In this document: one piece after another, positions 8,263 through 16,323 of the stretch | Layout: each line of letters starts with the position of its first letter | Position numbering within the stretch: the stretch's first letter is position 1 | NCBI GenBank assembly: GCA_031546815.1 | Contig: JAVBJV010000044.1 | Location: 1-32,971, forward strand | DNA: 32,971 nt | Direction of reading: 5' to 3' | Source: JAVBJV01 sp031546815 | GTDB taxonomy: Bacteria > Pseudomonadota > Alphaproteobacteria > Acetobacterales > Acetobacteraceae | Position numbers and translations under genes: made by a program | Notes under the pieces: model-generated | Told to the model about the DNA's origin: nothing | Databases searched by the model: none | The model's input: the letters and a program-made list of their open reading frames with translations, nothing else

Positions 8263-8910
8263 ATGCTGTTCGACTTCGACAAGATCTCCCCGCACGATCG
8301 TTACAAGCTGCTGGTGTCTACCATCGTGCCGCGCCCGATTGCGTGGGTAGTGACCGAGGATCGGAACGGCGTGCTGAATGCGGCACCATTCTCGTTCTTC
8401 AATGCGTTTGCGGGCGATCCGCCGGTGATCGGGATTGGCATCGGCACGCGCCCGGCGAAGAATGGTGACGAGGTGGTGAAGGACACCGGCCTCAATATCC
8501 GCGACACGAAGCAGTTCACCGTTTGTCTGGTCAACGCCGACAACGCCGAAGCCATGAACATCACCGCCATCGACTTCACGCCCGAGGTCAACGAACTGAC
8601 CGAAGCGGGCCTGACCACCGTGCCGAGTGTGAAGATCAAACCTCCCCGCATTGCCGAAAGCCCCGTGGCGATGGAGTGCGAACTGATGCAGATGGTCGAA
8701 CTGGGGACCGAGCGCGTTCTGGTGCTGGGCCGCGTGCTGGCCATCCATGTCCACGACGACTGCGTGCTGAACCCAGACAAATGCTACATCGACACCCCGA
8801 AGCTGGATCTGGTTGGTCGCATGCACGGCGCTGGCTGGTACAGCCGCACGACTGACCGGTTCGAACGTCCGCGTATCACCCCCGATGCGTGGATGGCGCG
8901 GAAGCGTTGA
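8263..8910 (+). CDS. Flavin reductase family protein (FMN-binding split barrel)
   Basis: This is a 215-residue member of the flavin-reductase-like / DIM6-NTAB family. These proteins bind FMN and use NAD(P)H to make reduced flavin, or act as oxidoreductases themselves. The diagnostic stretch is STIVPRPIAWVVTEDRNG followed by NAAPFSFFNAFAGDPP, the FMN-phosphate contact region. The C-terminal part (DLVGRMHGAGWYSRTTDRF) is typical of this subfamily. It sits 24 bases after the second hydroxyacid dehydrogenase and six bases before an iron-type permease, so it belongs to the same operon. Reduced flavin can reduce ferric complexes, which would fit the permease, but this is inference. No partner monooxygenase is in view. 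Confidence 0.85.
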   Translation: MLFDFDKISPHDRYKLLVSTIVPRPIAWVVTEDRNGVLNAAPFSFFNAFAGDPPVIGIGIGTRPAKNGDEVVKDTGLNIRDTKQFTVCLVNADNAEAMNITAIDFTPEVNELTEAGLTTVPSVKIKPPRIAESPVAMECELMQMVELGTERVLVLGRVLAIHVHDDCVLNPDKCYIDTPKLDLVGRMHGAGWYSRTTDRFERPRITPDAWMARKR

Positions 8911-8916
8911 TGTAAC

Positions 8917-10575
8917 ATGCCGTCCGATATCGCCCTCTCCCGACGCCGCGCCCGCACACCCTGGATGGGAATGGCGGCCATTCTGGTGGCCTTGCTGGTG
9001 GCCATGCCGGTAGCGGCGGTGCTTGCCTCGGCCTTTGCTCCGGCGGGGGATGCGTGGCGGCATATCGTCAGCACGGTGTTACAGGAATACGCGGTGAACT
9101 CGGCGCTGCTTGTGCTGGGGGTAACGGTTATCGCCGCGTCGGCGGGGGCCATTTCGGCCTGGCTGGTGGTGGCGTTCCAGTTTCCAGGGCGCAAACTGGC
9201 CGAGGTGGCGTTGCTGTTACCGCTCGCCATGCCGGCCTATGTCTGCGGCTATGTCTATACCGAGATGCTCGACGTTGCAGGGCCGGTGCAGAACTGGATC
9301 CGGCTGAGCTTCGGGCTGCGCTATGGCGATTACTGGTTCCCCACGATCCGGTCGCTGCCAGGGGCAGCGTTTGTGCTCGGGCTGGTGCTGTATCCGTATG
9401 TATATCTGCTGTGCCGGGCGGCATTTCTGCAGCAATCGGTCTGTCTGCTGGAAGTGGCGCGCACGCTGGGGCATGGGCCGGCACGCACGTTTTTGCATGT
9501 GGCGCTGCCCCTCGCCCGTCCGGCGATTGCGGCGGGGATCGGGCTGGCGCTGATGGAGACTCTGGCCGATTTCGGCACCGTGCAACACTTCGGTGTCTCG
9601 ACGTTCAGCACCGGTATTTACGAAGCGTGGTTCGGTATGGGCGACCGCATGGCAGCCAGTCGGCTGGCAGCGGTGATGCTGTTTGCGATTGTGCTGCTGC
9701 TGGCAATCGAACGTCTGGCACGCGGGCCACGGCGCTTTCATTCGACCACCACGCGCATGCCGCCGCTGCGCAGTATTCCGCTGTCGGGTGTGCGGGGCGT
9801 GCTGGCGGGCGTGGCGTGTCTGATGCCAGTGCTGCTGGGATTTGGAATTCCGGTGGCGTATCTGCTGATGCTCGCCATCGAGGTGGGCGATCCGTTGCCA
9901 TTCAGCGCATTCCTGCGCTTTGGGCAGCACAGTTTTATTCTGGCGTCGGTAACTGCGTGTCTGGCTGTGGTACTCGCCTGGATGGTGGCGTGGAGTGCGC
10001 GGCATCACCCGAACATCGCCACGCGGGTCGGGCGGCAGATTGCGTCGATGGGCTATGCCATTCCCGGGTCGGTGATTGCGGTCGGCACGCTGGTGCCGTT
10101 TGCGCTGCTCGATAACAGCATCGATGCATGGGCGCGTGCCAATCTGAATGTCTCGACCGGTCTGCTGCTATCGGGGACGATTGCAGCGCTGGTGTTTGCG
10201 TATCTGGTGCGCTTCTTCAGCCCCGCATTGTCCGCGGTCGATGGCGCGCTGGGGCGGCTGAAACCAAACCTCGCGCAATCGGCGCGCTTGCTCGGCTATA
10301 GCCGAAGCGAAGTGGCACGCAAGATCGAACTGCCCCTCTCGCGCGGGGGGCTGCTGGCGGCGGCGGTGCTGGTGTTTGTGGACACGATGAAGGAACTGCC
10401 CGCCACACTGATCGTGCGCCCGTTCGACTTCGACACGCTGGCCGTGCGCATCTACAAACTGGCGTCGGACGAAAAGCTGGCAGAAGCATCAACAGCATCG
10501 CTTCTGCTGGTGTTGGCCGGACTGTTACCCGTCATCGTCCTGACACGAGCAATGCACCAGAAAAACGGCGCCTGA
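8917..10575 (+). CDS. fbpB: Iron(III)-type ABC transporter permease (FbpB-like)
   Basis: This is a 552-residue inner-membrane permease made of two fused BPD_transp_1 domains with about 12 hydrophobic segments. Each half has the cytoplasmic EAA loop that contacts the ATPase: EVARTLGHGPARTF from residue 179 and QSARLLGYSRSEVAR from about residue 455. PLAMPAYVCGYVYTEMLD is typical of FbpB/AfuB/SfuB proteins. The stop is followed by a 217-base gap and then the convergent fbpA-like gene. No cognate ATPase (FbpC) is in the window. It is the last gene of an operon with two dehydrogenases and a flavin reductase, an unusual setting for an iron permease. Thiamine or 2-aminoethylphosphonate permeases are related, but the neighbouring FbpA supports iron. 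Confidence 0.87.
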   Translation: MPSDIALSRRRARTPWMGMAAILVALLVAMPVAAVLASAFAPAGDAWRHIVSTVLQEYAVNSALLVLGVTVIAASAGAISAWLVVAFQFPGRKLAEVALLLPLAMPAYVCGYVYTEMLDVAGPVQNWIRLSFGLRYGDYWFPTIRSLPGAAFVLGLVLYPYVYLLCRAAFLQQSVCLLEVARTLGHGPARTFLHVALPLARPAIAAGIGLALMETLADFGTVQHFGVSTFSTGIYEAWFGMGDRMAASRLAAVMLFAIVLLLAIERLARGPRRFHSTTTRMPPLRSIPLSGVRGVLAGVACLMPVLLGFGIPVAYLLMLAIEVGDPLPFSAFLRFGQHSFILASVTACLAVVLAWMVAWSARHHPNIATRVGRQIASMGYAIPGSVIAVGTLVPFALLDNSIDAWARANLNVSTGLLLSGTIAALVFAYLVRFFSPALSAVDGALGRLKPNLAQSARLLGYSRSEVARKIELPLSRGGLLAAAVLVFVDTMKELPATLIVRPFDFDTLAVRIYKLASDEKLAEASTASLLLVLAGLLPVIVLTRAMHQKNGA

Positions 10576-10730
10576 TTGTCGCACGTCTATATTACCCGAG
10601 AAGGCGCTGCTGTGAGTCGTATGGTTGTGCTTATCGAGAAGCGGAGCGGACACTTGTCCGTGAGCATCGGAAGCGCAGAGAAGTGCGACCAGACGGCCGC
10701 AGCAGTTAGCGTTAGCGGGTGATATAATAA

Positions 10731-10758
10731 GCCCCCCGACGCGGCATCGTCGGGGGGC
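10731..10758 (-). terminator. Terminator of the fbpA-like gene
   Basis: A perfect 11-bp stem GCCCCCCGACG (10731-10741) pairs with 10748-10758 across a six-base loop. Read on the minus strand it is followed by TTATTATAT, a moderate T-rich tail. The plus strand has no T-run. It lies between the convergent permease and receptor genes and may serve both weakly. The remaining gap 10576-10730 holds only a doubtful 33-codon reading frame. Confidence 0.7.
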
Positions 10759-10792
10759 GGCCGTCCAGTGGCTGGAGCGCGAGGGGGAAGCG

Positions 10793-11806
10793 TCAGCGCC
10801 AGCCTGCGCGTTGCATGATCTGCAGCGCCTGGGCGGAATGGGTGGCGATTTCCTGTGCATGCAGGGCGTCGGCCTTGAAGGTCCCGAAGGTCGCCAGCGC
10901 CGGGTTCGGGCGGGCAGCGGCAACAACCGGGTATTCGAAGTTTCCGTTGGTGAACATTTCCTGTGCCTCGACCGAGGTCAGGAATTCCATGAACTTGATC
11001 GCCGCATCACGGTTCGGCGCATGGCGCGTCAGGCCAACGCCCGAGATATTTACATGCGCACCACGATCCGCCTGGTTCGGGAAGATCACGCCGATGCGCG
11101 CGCCCAGCTCCCTCTGCTGCGGGTCCGTCGCGTTCACGTAGCGGGCCAGATAATATGTGTTGGCAATCGCAATGCGGCACTGGCCGCTGGGGATCGCCTC
11201 GAACTGCGGGCGATCGCCGCCCTGCGGCGGGCGGGCCATGTTGGCGACCATGCCACGTGCCCAGGCATCGGCCCCGGATTCACCGTCGGCGCGCAGAATG
11301 CTCGCAGCCAGGCTGATGTTGTAATCGCTGTTCGACGAACGGATGCAGACCTGCCCATTGAAACGCGGATCGGCCAGATCCTCGTACCGGTTCAGCCCTT
11401 CTGGGCGGCCGTTCTGGCGGTCGTACATGATGACGCGCGCGCGCATCGTCAGGCCGAACCAGGCGCCATCGGCATCGCGATAATTGGCGGGGACACGTTC
11501 AGTCAGCGTGGCGTTCTGCACGTTCTGCAAAATGCCAGCTTCCTTCGCGCGCGACAGGCGCGCCGCATCGACCGTCAGGAACAGGTCGGCCGGGCTGTTG
11601 GCGCCTTCGGTGCGGATACGTTCGATCAGTTCGTCGGCCTTGCCTTCGATCACGCGGACCTGAATGCCGGTTGCGCGCGTGAACGCGGCATAGATGGCCG
11701 TATCCGTGTCGTAGTGGCGTGCGGTGTACAGATTAAGCTCTGCCGCACCGGCCTGCGCCGCAAACATGAACCCGATACCGGCTGCAAGCCACGTCCGAAC
11801 TGACAT
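10793..11806 (-). CDS. fbpA: Fe(3+) ABC transporter periplasmic binding protein (FbpA/FutA-like)
   Basis: This 337-residue periplasmic receptor binds ferric iron and delivers it to an FbpB-type permease. A Sec signal (MSVRTWLAAGIGFMFAAQAG) with cleavage near residue 22 precedes ELNLYTARHYDTD, the family hallmark; His31 and Tyr32 are candidate ligands. The adjacent tyrosines Tyr217-Tyr218 in ANTYYLARYV are the conserved iron-binding pair. HVNISGVGLTRHAPN and the C-terminal NGNFEYPV are also typical. AAGGAAG lies before ATG 11806. Its permease partner ends 218 bases away on the opposite strand, so receptor and permease are transcribed convergently, not as one operon. A possible Fur-like palindrome lies 50 bases upstream, in line with iron repression. 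Confidence 0.92.
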   Translation of the reverse strand: MSVRTWLAAGIGFMFAAQAGAAELNLYTARHYDTDTAIYAAFTRATGIQVRVIEGKADELIERIRTEGANSPADLFLTVDAARLSRAKEAGILQNVQNATLTERVPANYRDADGAWFGLTMRARVIMYDRQNGRPEGLNRYEDLADPRFNGQVCIRSSNSDYNISLAASILRADGESGADAWARGMVANMARPPQGGDRPQFEAIPSGQCRIAIANTYYLARYVNATDPQQRELGARIGVIFPNQADRGAHVNISGVGLTRHAPNRDAAIKFMEFLTSVEAQEMFTNGNFEYPVVAAARPNPALATFGTFKADALHAQEIATHSAQALQIMQRAGWR

Positions 11807-11855
11807 CGATCTTCCTTCCCCGAGGATAATCTTGATGCAGCTGGTCTAGCTCAAT

Positions 11856-11870
11856 TGAGAATGCTTCGCA
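11856..11870. promoter_or_regulatory. Possible Fur-like operator between fbpA and the metallophosphatase gene
   Basis: The 15-base sequence TGAGAATGCTTCGCA is an inverted repeat (TGAGAA and TTCGCA arms, one mismatch, three-base centre), resembling alphaproteobacterial Fur-type boxes. It starts 50 bases upstream of the fbpA-like start codon, where a repressor could block transcription. The divergent phosphatase gene begins 44 bases on the other side and might also be affected. Only one site was seen, so this is tentative. Confidence 0.4.
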
Positions 11871-11913
11871 AGTGCATTTTGTAATCAGCCTTACCTCCTT
11901 TATGGGAGTAGCC

Positions 11914-12603
11914 ATGAGCTTCAGCTTTCCTCACCGGCAGCTGCGCATCGTGGGTGATGTGCATGGCGACATTCGCGGCTTTTCGGCTGCCTGCGCCACG
12001 GATCGTTTCGTCATCCAGCTGGGCGACCTGACCGATGGCGGCACCGACAACGCCGCCGTTCTCTCCATGGCTCTCGGCCTGCTGGCTGCGAAACGCGGGC
12101 TGTTTGTGCTGGGCAACCACGACCACAAGCTGTGCCGGGCCATCCGGGGCGATGCGCGAAATCTGTCCCCCGCCCTGATCGACACCCTCGCCGCGCTGCC
12201 CGAGGATCTGCGCATACGGGCGGATACCGCCATCAGCACGGCCCCTGCCTGGCTGCGGACGGGGAAGTTGCTGTTCGTGCATGGCGCCTTTCACAGCGCG
12301 ATGCTGGATCGCCCCTCGCCGCCCGACGTTCTGGCACGCCGCCCCGACGGGCTGGTATCGCGTGCCCTGTACGGAGAAACCACCGGGCAGTTGCAGCCCG
12401 ACGGCTACCCCGAACGTTCCTATGGCTGGGTCGATCGCATTCCTGCCGGAATCACGGTCTATTGTGGACACTCGTTGCGCAGTACGGACGGGCGACCGCT
12501 CCGCCAGCGTGGCATGGCGGGCGGGTCTGCGGTCTTCATGGATACCGGAGCGGGAAAAGGCGGACACCTGTCATGGATTGACCTGGATTTGACTGAAAAA
12601 TAG
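11914..12603 (+). CDS. Metallophosphoesterase (PP1/diadenosine-tetraphosphatase-like)
   Basis: This 229-residue soluble phosphatase has the complete calcineurin-like motif set: GDVHG (Asp15, His17), GDLTDGG (Asp38), GNHDH (Asn69, His70), a later His in LLFVHGAFH and a final GHS in YCGHSLRS. These bind two metals and hydrolyse a phosphoester. The compact size and the VYCGH ending are like PrpE/ApaH-type and bacterial Ser/Thr phosphatases, so either a protein or a dinucleoside polyphosphate could be the substrate. ATG 11914 is preferred because GGGAG lies six bases before it; an in-frame ATG at 11902 is possible. It is followed at 49 bases by a SixA-like phosphatase gene in the same direction. 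Confidence 0.85.
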   Translation: MSFSFPHRQLRIVGDVHGDIRGFSAACATDRFVIQLGDLTDGGTDNAAVLSMALGLLAAKRGLFVLGNHDHKLCRAIRGDARNLSPALIDTLAALPEDLRIRADTAISTAPAWLRTGKLLFVHGAFHSAMLDRPSPPDVLARRPDGLVSRALYGETTGQLQPDGYPERSYGWVDRIPAGITVYCGHSLRSTDGRPLRQRGMAGGSAVFMDTGAGKGGHLSWIDLDLTEK

Positions 12604-12652
12604 TCTACCCCTCTGAATCGGCGCGCTACCGCCCTATCTGCGACGGGAAATA

Positions 12653-13189
12653 ATGCGACAGCTTCTGCTGCTGCGGCATGCAAAATCATCTTGGGACGAT
12701 CCTCGGATTGCGGATCACGACCGCCCATTGAACGGCCGGGGCCGCGCGGCTGCGGCGCTGATGGGGCGCACGTTGCGCAAGCTTGGATTGGTGCCGGATA
12801 TGGTGCTGGTCTCGACCGCGCTGCGCACACAGGAAACCTGGTTGCTGCTTGGCCCGTGGTCAGAGCAGCCGCTGCTGGAAACCCGCAGCGAACTCTATCT
12901 CGCCAGCGACCAGCGCCTGCTGGACGAACTACATCGCGTGCCCGAAACCGTGCGCAGCGTGCTGCTGATCGCCCATAACCCGGGCATGCACGAACTGGCA
13001 TTACGGCTGGTCGGCAGCCGCGCGATGGAGGCCGGAACGGTCGCCACCCAGCGTCTTGCGCAAAGCTATCCCACAGCCGCGCTGGCCGAATTCAACGTTC
13101 CTGGCCCCTGGTGGGGACTGGATGACGGCGGTGCTCAACTGGTGCGTTTTCTGCCCCCGCGAGACCTTGCTGAATCCGACGACCTCTAA
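12653..13189 (+). CDS. Histidine phosphatase family protein (SixA-like)
   Basis: This 178-residue protein has the branch-1 histidine phosphatase signature LLLLRHAKSSW (Arg8, His9; the histidine is phosphorylated during catalysis). A second half has LLIAHNPGMHELAL with the second catalytic histidine, and STALRTQETW carries the phosphate-binding arginine. The RHAKS variant and length match SixA, which dephosphorylates phosphohistidine on signalling or PTS-Ntr proteins. The substrate here is unproven. No signal peptide is present, so it is cytoplasmic. The next gene starts six bases after its stop, implying an operon with the membrane-anchored nuclease. Confidence 0.85.
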   Translation: MRQLLLLRHAKSSWDDPRIADHDRPLNGRGRAAAALMGRTLRKLGLVPDMVLVSTALRTQETWLLLGPWSEQPLLETRSELYLASDQRLLDELHRVPETVRSVLLIAHNPGMHELALRLVGSRAMEAGTVATQRLAQSYPTAALAEFNVPGPWWGLDDGGAQLVRFLPPRDLAESDDL

Positions 13190-13194
13190 GCATC

Positions 13195-13710
13195 ATGCGG
13201 CGTTTCGTTCGCTGGACAGTGCCATGCGCGCTGTTGGGAATAGTCTTTCTGTTCGTCTTCAACCTGCCACCCGATTCGCTGGACCTGCTCGCATTCCCCG
13301 AGAGGATGCAGGCCCGCGACATACGCGTGGTGGATGGCGACACCATTCATCTGCACGGCACGCGCATCCGCCTGTTGGGAATCGATGCACCCGAGTCCGG
13401 GCAGATCTGCCACGATAAAACCGCCCGTCCGTTCGATTGCGGCGCAGCGGCCACCGCCGCGCTCGGCGCTTTGGTCGCAGGGGAAGAAATCTCGTGCCGT
13501 TTGTATGGGCACGACCGCTGGCACCGGCGGCTTGGCGTCTGTCGCACGTCCGGATCCGAGATTAATCGTTTCATGGTTGCAACAGGAATGGCTTATGCCC
13601 GCAGCGAACTGCCAGTGCTGCAGATTGCGGAAACCATTGCCTGGCTTGGCGGACGCGGCTTCTGGGAGGGCAGTTTCACGTCTCCGCAACTGTGGCGGCG
13701 TTCGCATTAA
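13195..13710 (+). CDS. Membrane-anchored thermonuclease (SNase-like) family protein
   Basis: This is a 171-residue protein with an N-terminal hydrophobic segment (about residues 8-23), either an uncleaved signal-anchor or a secretion signal, so the nuclease domain faces the periplasm. The staphylococcal-nuclease core is RVVDGDTIHLHGTRIRLLGI followed by DAPES. It keeps the metal aspartates (Asp48 and Asp64 region), catalytic Arg59 and Glu67, and a second arginine in DRWHRRLG (about Arg111). Three cysteines (CHDK, DCGA, SCRL) may form a disulfide, with a fourth in GVCRTSG. Length is normal for small SNase proteins. It would cut DNA or RNA with calcium. It follows the SixA-like gene by six bases. 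Confidence 0.87.
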   Translation: MRRFVRWTVPCALLGIVFLFVFNLPPDSLDLLAFPERMQARDIRVVDGDTIHLHGTRIRLLGIDAPESGQICHDKTARPFDCGAAATAALGALVAGEEISCRLYGHDRWHRRLGVCRTSGSEINRFMVATGMAYARSELPVLQIAETIAWLGGRGFWEGSFTSPQLWRRSH

Positions 13711-13754
13711 GAGACGCTTCATCACCATAAAGTTGAATGCTGCAATTGCTATGG

Positions 13755-13783
13755 TTGCAGCCGTTCGATCTCCCTCCTATCCT
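13755..13783 (+). promoter_or_regulatory. Possible sigma-70 promoter for gltA
   Basis: TTGCAG (13755-13760) and TATCCT (13778-13783) are separated by 17 bases, a standard housekeeping promoter spacing, with four of six matches in each box. They lie 58 bases upstream of the gltA start in the 130-base gap after the nuclease gene. This is the best pair seen in that gap, but is only suggestive. Confidence 0.35.
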
Positions 13784-13840
13784 CCCGCCCCATCTGGATG
13801 CCGCCAGGCGGCTCCGCTTCAACAACAAAGGGAATGCCGC

Positions 13841-15139
13841 ATGAGCGCTCCAAAGACCCTGACCGTCACACTGGACGGTACCGACAAGAAAGCCACCCTG
13901 CCGCTGATCACCGGCACGCTTGGTCCCTCTGTTGCGGATATCCGCAAACTGTATGCGGATCTGGGGGTCTTCACCTTCGACCCGGGTTACGGCGGCACAG
14001 CGGCGTGCGACAGCAAGATCACCTACATCGACGGCGACGAAGGCATTCTGCTGCATCGTGGCTACCCGATCGCGCAGCTGGCCGAAGAGTCGAACTTCCT
14101 GGAAGTTGCCTGGCTGCTGATGCACGGCGAACTGCCGACCAAGGCCGAATACGAAAAATTCGTGCCGGGTGTGATGAACCACACCATGCTGAATGAACAG
14201 CTCCGTCGCTTCTTCGAAGGCTTCCGCCGCGATGCGCATCCGATGGCCGTGATGTGCGCCGTGGTCGGCGCGATGAGCGCGTTCTACCACGACAGCATCG
14301 ACATTCACGACCCGCGCCAGCGCGAAATCGCCGCCTATCGCCTGATCGCCAAGGTGCCGACGATTGCCGCCTGGGCGCACAAGTATTCCGTGGGCCAGCC
14401 CTTCATGTATCCGCGTAACGATCTGTCGTATGCGGAAAACTTCCTCTACATGATGCACGCAACCCCGACTGCCGATTACAAGGTGAACCCGATCCTGGCG
14501 CGTGCCATGGACCGCATCTTCATCCTGCACGCCGACCATGAACAGAACGCTTCGACCTCGACCGTGCGTCTGGCCGGTTCGACGGGTGCCAATCCATTCG
14601 CCTGTATCGCAGCGGGCATCGCCAGCCTGTGGGGCCCCGCGCATGGCGGTGCCAACGAAGCCGTGCTGGAAATGCTGGCCGAGATCGGCGATGTGAAGAA
14701 CATCCCGTCTTTCATCGAAAAGGTGAAGGACAAGAACTCGAACGTGCGTCTGATGGGCTTCGGTCATCGCGTCTACAAGAACTACGATCCGCGCGCGACG
14801 ATCATGCAGAAGACCTGCCATGAAGTTCTGAAAGAACTGGGCATCAAAGACGATCCGATGCTGGATATGGCGATCGAACTGGAACGCATCGCGCTGAGCG
14901 ACGAATATTTCGTGCAGCGCAAGCTGTATCCGAACGTGGACTTCTATTCGGGCATCATCCTGAAGGCGATGGGCTTCCCGACGCAGATGTTCACGGTGCT
15001 GTTCGCCGTGGCGCGTACCGTTGGCTGGATCAGCCAGTGGAAAGAAATGATCGAGGACCCGGCCCAGCGCATCGGCCGTCCGCGTCAGGTCTACACGGGC
15101 GCCCCGCAGCGCGACTACAAGCCGATGACCGGCCGCTGA
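13841..15139 (+). CDS. gltA: Citrate synthase (type I)
   Basis: This 432-residue enzyme condenses acetyl-CoA with oxaloacetate to citrate, the entry step of the TCA cycle. Catalytic residues are visible as His in GPAHGGANEAV (about residue 268), His in MGFGHRVYKNYDPR (about 308) and Asp in NVDFYSGI (about 366). The N-terminal GYGGTAACDSKITYIDGDEG and GYPIAQLAEES stretches match Gram-negative hexameric enzymes. ATG 13841 starts the usual MSAPKTLTV-type N-terminus, giving the normal length. The same frame is open upstream without coding character. It has its own gap upstream and two terminators downstream, so it is probably monocistronic. In function it links to the acetate symporter further right. 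Confidence 0.97.
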   Translation: MSAPKTLTVTLDGTDKKATLPLITGTLGPSVADIRKLYADLGVFTFDPGYGGTAACDSKITYIDGDEGILLHRGYPIAQLAEESNFLEVAWLLMHGELPTKAEYEKFVPGVMNHTMLNEQLRRFFEGFRRDAHPMAVMCAVVGAMSAFYHDSIDIHDPRQREIAAYRLIAKVPTIAAWAHKYSVGQPFMYPRNDLSYAENFLYMMHATPTADYKVNPILARAMDRIFILHADHEQNASTSTVRLAGSTGANPFACIAAGIASLWGPAHGGANEAVLEMLAEIGDVKNIPSFIEKVKDKNSNVRLMGFGHRVYKNYDPRATIMQKTCHEVLKELGIKDDPMLDMAIELERIALSDEYFVQRKLYPNVDFYSGIILKAMGFPTQMFTVLFAVARTVGWISQWKEMIEDPAQRIGRPRQVYTGAPQRDYKPMTGR

Positions 15140-15145
15140 TACAAA

Positions 15146-15173
15146 AACGGTGGAGCATCCCTGCTCCACCGTT
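15146..15173 (+). terminator. First hairpin after gltA
   Basis: A perfect 12-bp stem AACGGTGGAGCA (15146-15157) pairs with 15162-15173 around a four-base loop. The T-run after it is poor (CCTGCTT), so it may stabilise the mRNA 3' end or work with the second hairpin just downstream. Confidence 0.65.
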
Positions 15174-15182
15174 CCTGCTTCG

Positions 15183-15215
15183 AAAGCCCGTGCAGTCAAA
15201 TGCACGGGCTTTTTG
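15183..15215 (+). terminator. Second, strong Rho-independent terminator after gltA
   Basis: A 12-bp stem AAAGCCCGTGCA (15183-15194) pairs with 15201-15212, followed by a T-run through 15215. It directly abuts the end of the convergent telA-like gene at 15217, so it separates the two convergent units. Confidence 0.9.
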
Positions 15216-15216
15216 T

Positions 15217-16323
15217 TTACGGCTGCGGCGGCTGGGCGGCAGGCGGCGGCAGGGTTTCGCTGTGGGCCTTGGCGGCCAGCAGTGCCTGCTTCAGATCGGC
15301 CTCGTACTTCGACAGTTCGGTCACTGCGGCCACGCGCCGGGCACGGCCCTCATCGGCGATGCGCAGGCTGTCCTCGATGGTCGAGATCAGGCTGGTGTTG
15401 GCGGCCTTGATTGCCTCGATATCGAACACGCCGCGTTCAACCTGGGTGCGCACTTCGACGTTGCCCTGACGCAGGGTTTCCGCGTTCGAGGTCAGCAGCG
15501 TGTTGGTCAGGTCAGTTGCGTCCTGCAGCGTCTTGCCGGCTTCCTGCATCCGCGCGATCGCCACGGCCTGCGCCAGCTGCGCGCGCCACAGCGGCACCGT
15601 GTTGGCCAGCACCGAGGTGATCTTGCCGACCAGCGCCTTGTCGTTCTCCTGCACCAGACGGATCTGCGGCAGGGCCTGCATCGCCACCTGACGGGTAAGC
15701 TGCAGGTCATGCACGCGGCGTTCCAGATCGTCGCGGGCAGAGCGCATGTCGCGCAGTTGCTGTGCCAGCAGCATGTCGCCGCTTTCGGCCGCTTTCATGG
15801 CTTCGGGAATGCTTTCCGCATCGACCCGCGTCAACACCTGCTTACCAGCCTCGATATGCGCGGCGAGTGCGTGGAACCACTCGAGCGTCGCCCCATACAG
15901 GCGATCCATCGAGGCGACGTCTTCCATCAGCTTGGTCTTGTGGTTTTCGAGCTTATCACCCGCGGCTTCAAGCTGCCCGCGCACGCCCTCGTATTTCTGC
16001 AGCGCTTTTACTGCGGCACCGGCGCGGCCCATGATCTTGTCCCAGAAGCTGCGCTTTTCGCCCAGCTTCGAAACGTCGAACCCACGCAGTGTTGCCAGCA
16101 TACCCGACAACGCATCCCCAGCCGGACCGGTGTCCTGGTTGCGCACGCCGTCCAGCATGCGGTCCGCAACCTCGGTCAGGCGCGCCTGCGCGGCCGCACC
16201 GAAGGTCGCAATGCTGTTGGCATCAGCCAGATCAACCTGCCGCGTCAGCGCCGTCACCTGCGCCGGATCCAGCTGCCGTGCATCCTGTACGGCCATGCTG
16301 GGGTCGTTAACGGTTTCGCTCAT
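15217..16323 (-). CDS. telA: TelA family toxic anion resistance protein
   Basis: This is a 368-residue largely helical cytoplasmic protein of the TelA (PF05816) family, linked to tellurite and other stress tolerance by unknown chemistry. Family text includes FWDKIMGRAGAAVKALQKYE, a long coiled-coil middle and RQVAMQALPQIRLVQENDKA, NTVPLWRAQLAQAVAI, and VFDIEAIKAANTSLI near the C-terminus. The tail is Pro/Ala-rich. Its ATG overlaps the xpaC stop by four bases (ATGA at 16320-16323), so the two are translationally coupled. The xpaC-telA pairing is widespread in bacteria. The gene ends against the gltA terminators. Confidence 0.93.
   Translation of the reverse strand: MSETVNDPSMAVQDARQLDPAQVTALTRQVDLADANSIATFGAAAQARLTEVADRMLDGVRNQDTGPAGDALSGMLATLRGFDVSKLGEKRSFWDKIMGRAGAAVKALQKYEGVRGQLEAAGDKLENHKTKLMEDVASMDRLYGATLEWFHALAAHIEAGKQVLTRVDAESIPEAMKAAESGDMLLAQQLRDMRSARDDLERRVHDLQLTRQVAMQALPQIRLVQENDKALVGKITSVLANTVPLWRAQLAQAVAIARMQEAGKTLQDATDLTNTLLTSNAETLRQGNVEVRTQVERGVFDIEAIKAANTSLISTIEDSLRIADEGRARRVAAVTELSKYEADLKQALLAAKAHSETLPPPAAQPPQP

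Noticed and set aside
10612..10722. Short frame (GTG 10612 or ATG 10621, up to 36 residues) between fbpB and fbpA
   Set aside because: No ribosome site, no recognisable composition or motif, and it lies in a convergent terminator region.
10722..10729. TATAAT-like sequence as a plus-strand promoter
   Set aside because: No downstream plus-strand gene; the AT-rich bases serve better as the T-rich tail of the minus-strand terminator.
12459..13001. Minus-strand frame across the phosphatase genes
   Set aside because: Spans a gene junction on the opposite strand, has no ribosome site and no recognisable domain.
13334..13840. Extended N-terminus of citrate synthase reaching back over the nuclease gene
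   Set aside because: The extension overlaps a convincing nuclease gene in another frame and has no coding character; ATG 13841 gives the family length.
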